Origin: Exobacillus caeni
Lineage (GTDB): Bacteria > Bacillota > Bacilli > Bacillales > Guptibacillaceae
Direction: 5' to 3'
NCBI RefSeq assembly: GCF_005747095.1
Contig: NZ_SWLG01000001.1
Location: 648,650-712,649 of the forward strand
DNA length: 64,000 bases
The notes beneath the pieces were generated by a model. That model saw nothing but the letters and a program-made list of their open reading frames with translations, made no database searches and was not told where the DNA came from. A program made the translations under genes and the position numbers. This document shows, in pieces, positions 60,617-64,000 of the stretch (its first letter is position 1; every line of letters begins with the position of its first letter).

Positions 60617-61507
60617 ATGCTTAAGATAGGTTCACATGTTTCGATGAGTGGAGACAAAATGCTGCTGGCTTCAAGTGAGGAAGCAGTTTCTTATGGAGCG
60701 AATACATTTATGATTTATACAGGAGCTCCTCAAAATACACGAAGAAAAGCAATCGAAAAACTAAACATTGAAGCTGGACGGGCGCATATGTCTGAAAACG
60801 GAATCGATGAGATTGTCGTTCATGCCCCATATATTATTAACATTGGAAACACAACAAAGCCGGAAACATTCCAGCTAGGTGTTGATTTTCTCAGGTCAGA
60901 AGTTGAACGGACAGAAGCATTAGGGGCAAAGCAAATTGTTCTGCATCCAGGAGCACATGTTGGAGCAGGCGCTGACAAAGGAATCCCAAAGATTATAGAA
61001 GGTCTTAATGAAGTTTTAACAAGTGATCAACCTGTTCAAATAGCACTTGAGACAATGGCTGGTAAAGGATCAGAAATGGGGAGGACATTTGAAGAACTTG
61101 CACAGATAATAGAGGGTGTGACCCATAATGAAAAGTTATCTGTTTGTTTTGATACATGTCATACTCATGATGCCGGCTATGACATTGTCAATGATTTTGA
61201 TGGTGTTCTGGAACAGTTTGATAAAACGATCGGTTTGGAACGGTTAAAGGTTTTGCATATTAATGACAGCAAAAATGAAAGAGGCGCAGCAAAAGACCGC
61301 CATGAAAACATAGGATTTGGACATATCGGGTTTGATGCATTGAATTATGTAATCCATCATCCACAGCTTGCAGAAGTACCAAAGATCCTTGAAACTCCTT
61401 ATGTTGGCACTGATAAGAAAAACAAAAAAGCGCCTTATAAGCTTGAAATTGAGATGCTGCATGGCAAAAAGTTTGATGAGAAATTAAAAGAAAAGTTAGA
61501 AGTTTGA
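60617..61507 (+). CDS. nfo: Endonuclease IV (AP endonuclease Nfo)
   Basis: A 296-residue TIM-barrel zinc enzyme that cuts DNA 5' of abasic sites in base-excision repair. Metal ligands lie in [45 protein letters not shown] and [26 protein letters not shown] precedes this ATG; the longer frame begins inside the cshB terminator. In B. subtilis it is a spore-protective enzyme. Confidence 0.97.
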   Translation: MLKIGSHVSMSGDKMLLASSEEAVSYGANTFMIYTGAPQNTRRKAIEKLNIEAGRAHMSENGIDEIVVHAPYIINIGNTTKPETFQLGVDFLRSEVERTEALGAKQIVLHPGAHVGAGADKGIPKIIEGLNEVLTSDQPVQIALETMAGKGSEMGRTFEELAQIIEGVTHNEKLSVCFDTCHTHDAGYDIVNDFDGVLEQFDKTIGLERLKVLHINDSKNERGAAKDRHENIGFGHIGFDALNYVIHHPQLAEVPKILETPYVGTDKKNKKAPYKLEIEMLHGKKFDEKLKEKLEV

Positions 61508-61511
61508 GCTG

Positions 61512-61630
61512 AAAAGGGGCTGACTCACAAGTGTCTGGCTCTCTCCGTTAGCACCATATCTAGATGAACAGTGGGATCTGGATAAAGTGTTGGAGGTGCC
61601 TGACACTTTGATTTGAGTCAACCCTCTTTT
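61512..61630 (+). terminator. Long hairpin after nfo (dispersed terminator-repeat, copy 2)
   Basis: The outer arms (GGGGCTGACTCA-AAGTGTCTGGC with GCCTGACACTT-GAGTCAACCC) enclose GCACC/GGTGC and ATCTAGAT/ATCTGGAT pairs, so nearly all of the 115 bases can fold into one imperfect hairpin ending in CTTTTTAATTTT. It shares the GACTCA arm and TCTCCGTTA with the element after yqeM. Confidence 0.75.
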
Positions 61631-61645
61631 TAATTTTCAAGCCTT

Positions 61646-61903
61646 TTATTGCAGTACTGTTTCAATTAACTTGTTTACTTTGGATGCTAACTGCGGATTA
61701 ACTTGTTTGCTTATTTTTTGCAGGATTTTCTTCCGTTGTTTTACGTTAGAAACATCGATCGTTTCCTGCCTTAGTATGGCTATAATTTGTTTTGCTTCCT
61801 GTTGGGATATCTTGATACCATATTGATTGGAAAGCTGTATCAGTTCGGAAGGAGTAATATTGTTTAACTTATAGTTCACTAGCTGTAATTGGATCATGTT
61901 CAT
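61646..61903 (-). CDS. yqfT: YqfT family protein (DUF2624)
   Basis: An 85-residue, mostly helical, hydrophilic protein. KLNNITPSELIQLSNQYGI and a Lys-rich C-terminal helix. It matches the small YqfT/DUF2624 group in size and position between nfo and yqfU. Function unknown. AAAGGAGGTTTCACGG lies before the ATG. Confidence 0.88.
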   Translation of the reverse strand: MNMIQLQLVNYKLNNITPSELIQLSNQYGIKISQQEAKQIIAILRQETIDVSNVKQRKKILQKISKQVNPQLASKVNKLIETVLQ

Positions 61904-62064
61904 CCGTGAAACCTCCTTTTGCTCGTAATAGTCTATGTAGGAAGCAGACCTATGTGTCTGTCAGTAAGGTTTCTCGATGTTAGATTCTACATTTTTTATA
62001 AAATCTTTTATATAATGAAGAAAAAAAGGGAATAGAGATATCTGTAAAGACAGAGGAGGTTTGA

Positions 62065-62931
62065 ATGGAGAAAAAACAACACAGGAAAGAAAGTGCAACA
62101 CATCTTATTTACCGTTTAATTCTTATCTTAATTGGGGCTTCGTTAGCTGCGGTTTCGATTGAACTTTTTCTAATACCAAACCATATTATAGATGGTGGGA
62201 TCATTGGAATTTCCCTTATTTTAGATTATTTAACACCACTGAATTTCGCTATATTGGTTATCGTTTTAAATCTGCCTTTTATGTATTATGGATATAAACA
62301 AATAGGGAAAACGTTTGTGATGTCTTCCCTAGTCGGTATCGTCGGACTTGCTGCGATTGAGACTGCGCTACATCATATGGAACCTTTTACAAATGAACCG
62401 ATTTTAGGAACCGTTTTTGGCGGATTAATATTGGGAATCGGAGTAGGTCTTGTTATCCGCCACGGCGGTTCAATGGACGGGACCGAAATTTTAGGAATAC
62501 TAATGACAAAAAAGCTCCCTTTTTCTATTGGTGAGTTCGTCATGTTTCTCAATATATTCATTTTCAGCTGGGCAGGTTTTGTGTTTGGCTGGGAACAGGC
62601 GATGTACTCGGTGATGGCTTACTATATCGCATTTAAAACGATAGATACTGTTATTCAGGGGCTTGATGAGACAAAAGCCGTCCTAATTGTTTCGGAGCAA
62701 TACGAGGAAGTTTCTGACGCAATTCTTGACCGGCTTGGCAGGGGGACGACCAAGCTTTCTGGAAGAGGAGGATACACTGACGCAGAAAAGGATGTCATTT
62801 ATGTTGTTATCACCAGACTTGAGGTAACAAAACTAAAGAACATCATATACGAAATCGACACTAACGCATTTATTACCATAATGAATACCCAGGAAACCAA
62901 GGGAGCCAAGTTCAAGTCTCCAATCCATTAA
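62065..62931 (+). CDS. yqfU: YitT family membrane protein YqfU
   Basis: A 288-residue protein with five or six helices (about 15-185; [30 protein letters not shown]) and a C-terminal cytoplasmic DUF2179 domain ([30 protein letters not shown]). Function unknown in this family. AGAGGAGGTTTGA precedes the ATG. In B. subtilis zur follows nearby; here it does not. Confidence 0.9.
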   Translation: MEKKQHRKESATHLIYRLILILIGASLAAVSIELFLIPNHIIDGGIIGISLILDYLTPLNFAILVIVLNLPFMYYGYKQIGKTFVMSSLVGIVGLAAIETALHHMEPFTNEPILGTVFGGLILGIGVGLVIRHGGSMDGTEILGILMTKKLPFSIGEFVMFLNIFIFSWAGFVFGWEQAMYSVMAYYIAFKTIDTVIQGLDETKAVLIVSEQYEEVSDAILDRLGRGTTKLSGRGGYTDAEKDVIYVVITRLEVTKLKNIIYEIDTNAFITIMNTQETKGAKFKSPIH

Positions 62932-62960
62932 AACTGCACTTACCCGTGCAGTTTTTTTAT
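62930..62960 (+). terminator. Terminator after yqfU
   Basis: The 9-bp stem AAACTGCAC/GTGCAGTTT (62931-62939 with 62946-62954) with a T-run. Confidence 0.9.
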
Positions 62961-63153
62961 TTGTGGTCATATTTGTAATTTAAAGCTCACTGTTTTTTTC
63001 TTTCTTAATTGCTGGTAAAAAATTCTTATAAACTAATATGTTTAAGAAGAAAATATGAGGGAAAAAGACTATGGATGGAATGAATAACCCGATAGAACTG
63101 CTTTGCATGAATGAAAAATAATACATATGTAAAGGAGTGTATCAAATTTTAAC

Positions 63154-63909
63154 ATGGAACTTTTAAAAAAACGAAAGTATCTTATAGGAATGAGTTTGGC
63201 TGCTTTATGCTTATTAGGCATCGTTACATACTTGACTTTCGAAAATTTCTCTTTAAAGCAACAAATTGATACGGCGAATAAGGAGAAGGAGAACTTAAAA
63301 GCTAACGTTCAAGAAATCAAAACAGCAATGCAAAAAGAACTTGTGTTAATCGAGCAAGTTTCAGCTAAAAATCAAGAAAAGCAGGTATCGGGGCATTATC
63401 AAACGTGGATGGAAGCAGGAACCTATGCTGAGGATTTTTACAACGACAGCAACAGGAGGTTTAAAAAGGATTGGGGCCGTTTTCTTGCAAAGCAGGCTAT
63501 GGAACAAGAAATCGATCCATATATCGTTTACGAATTGCTAAAGGTTGAAACAGGGAATACTTTTGACCCTAACCTTGTTGGACCGGAAACAAAATATGGA
63601 CATGCATACGGAATGGGACAATTTATGAAAAATACTGCACCATGGATTGCTAAAATGGCAGGTGTAGAATACAAAGAAGAAAAGTTATTCGACCCATACT
63701 ACTCGATACTATTGTCCGTTACATATCTTGATTACCTGCATCAAAAGTATAAAAACTGGGACAAGGCTTTAACTGCTTATCATCGAGGTATGGGAGGGCT
63801 TCAGGAATTTATTAAAGATAACGGTCATGCCAACAGCTGGTATTCTGAGGAAATTACAACCAGAGCAAAGGAACATAAGAATAATGAGGTGGCACTTGCT
63901 GGCAACTAA
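63154..63909 (+). CDS. Membrane-anchored lytic transglycosylase-like protein (SLT domain)
   Basis: A 251-residue protein: an N-terminal helix (about 10-30), a coiled coil (about 32-75) and an SLT-type lysozyme-like domain (about 105-235). The likely catalytic Glu is Glu132 in VETGNTFDP; YGMGQFMKNTAPW and AYHRGMGG match the fold. It would cleave cell-wall glycan on the outer face. AAGGAG lies 16 bases before the ATG, an unusually long gap. It occupies the place where zur is found in B. subtilis. Confidence 0.85.
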   Translation: MELLKKRKYLIGMSLAALCLLGIVTYLTFENFSLKQQIDTANKEKENLKANVQEIKTAMQKELVLIEQVSAKNQEKQVSGHYQTWMEAGTYAEDFYNDSNRRFKKDWGRFLAKQAMEQEIDPYIVYELLKVETGNTFDPNLVGPETKYGHAYGMGQFMKNTAPWIAKMAGVEYKEEKLFDPYYSILLSVTYLDYLHQKYKNWDKALTAYHRGMGGLQEFIKDNGHANSWYSEEITTRAKEHKNNEVALAGN

Positions 63910-63960
63910 GGGGCTGACCCAAAACATCGATAAAGCGGTGTTTGGGCAGCCCCCTTTTCT
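63908..63960 (+). terminator. Terminator after the SLT-domain gene (terminator-repeat, copy 3)
   Basis: A long stem GGGGCTG-CCCAAACA-type arm pairs with TGTTTGGGCAGCCCC and is followed by TTTTC. It resembles the GGGGCTGACTCA arm of the element after nfo. Confidence 0.88.
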
Positions 63961-64000
63961 ATTCAAAAGATAAATGAATCTCTATTTTAAGAGAAAAAAC

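Overview
The window is chromosomal core DNA of an endospore-forming, competence-gene-carrying Bacillaceae bacterium. From one end to the other it follows the Bacillus subtilis order sda-yqeG...comE-holA-rpsT-gpr-lepA-hemW-hrcA-grpE-dnaK-dnaJ-prmA-rsmE-mtaB-yqeW-rpsU-yqeY-yqeZ-floA-yqfB-yqfC-yqfD-phoH-pgpH-ybeY-dgkA-cdd-era-recO-ccpN-ppsR-yqxD-dnaG-sigA-cccA-trmK-yqfO-ispH-yqfQ-cshB-nfo-yqfT-yqfU. Sporulation genes (sda, gpr, yqxA, yqfC, yqfD), GGAGG-type ribosome binding sites, a perfect CIRCE element and strong hairpin-plus-T terminators fit Bacillaceae. The species cannot be named from this sequence alone. No rRNA, tRNA, prophage, CRISPR array or transposase gene was found.

Layout. 1-4856 (minus strand): a Mrp cation/proton antiporter operon, cut at the left edge in mrpF, without mrpB between mrpA and mrpC. 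5025-5541: an unknown lipoprotein gene and its terminator. 5550-6119: the replication checkpoint gene sda with DnaA boxes and a LexA-like site upstream. 6120-11193: the yqeG-yqeM cluster (RNA/ribosome assembly, shikimate, NAD, Ap4A). 11360-15856: comER and the comEA-EB-EC DNA-uptake operon. 15919-21512: yqzM, holA, rpsT, gpr, yqxA, lepA. 21785-31239: hemW and the class I heat-shock operon (hrcA-grpE-dnaK-dnaJ) running on into prmA-rsmE-mtaB. 31405-39656: deoC, yqeW, rpsU-yqeY, the yqeZ-floA-yqfB membrane-raft operon behind a sigma-W-type promoter, the sporulation pair yqfC-yqfD, and phoH. 39917-45338: pgpH, ybeY, dgkA, cdd, era, yqzL, recO. 45724-51050: ccpN-ppsR and the yqxD-dnaG-sigA macromolecular synthesis cluster. 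51396-54279: an acyl-CoA dehydrogenase/acyl-CoA synthetase pair not expected here. 54760-62931: cccA, trmK, yqfO, ispH, yqfQ, cshB, nfo, yqfT, yqfU. 63154-63909: a lytic-transglycosylase-like gene.

Most of the window is ordinary, well-known core sequence. The departures are the interesting part: three genes expected from the conserved order are missing (mrpB, spoIIP, glyQS), and a fatty-acid gene pair has been added between sigA and cccA. A short dispersed repeat (three copies) lies at the glyQS gap and beside the added pair. The sda control region combines DnaA boxes with a LexA-like palindrome abutting the promoter. There is also a candidate small RNA downstream of sigA and an unexplained two-hairpin region upstream of holA. 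No wholly new system with several unknown genes was seen.

Start codons were moved from the longest reading frame wherever a Shine-Dalgarno sequence, a terminator or family alignment from memory favoured a shorter protein. Family assignments rest on recognisable motifs and gene order; no database search was possible.
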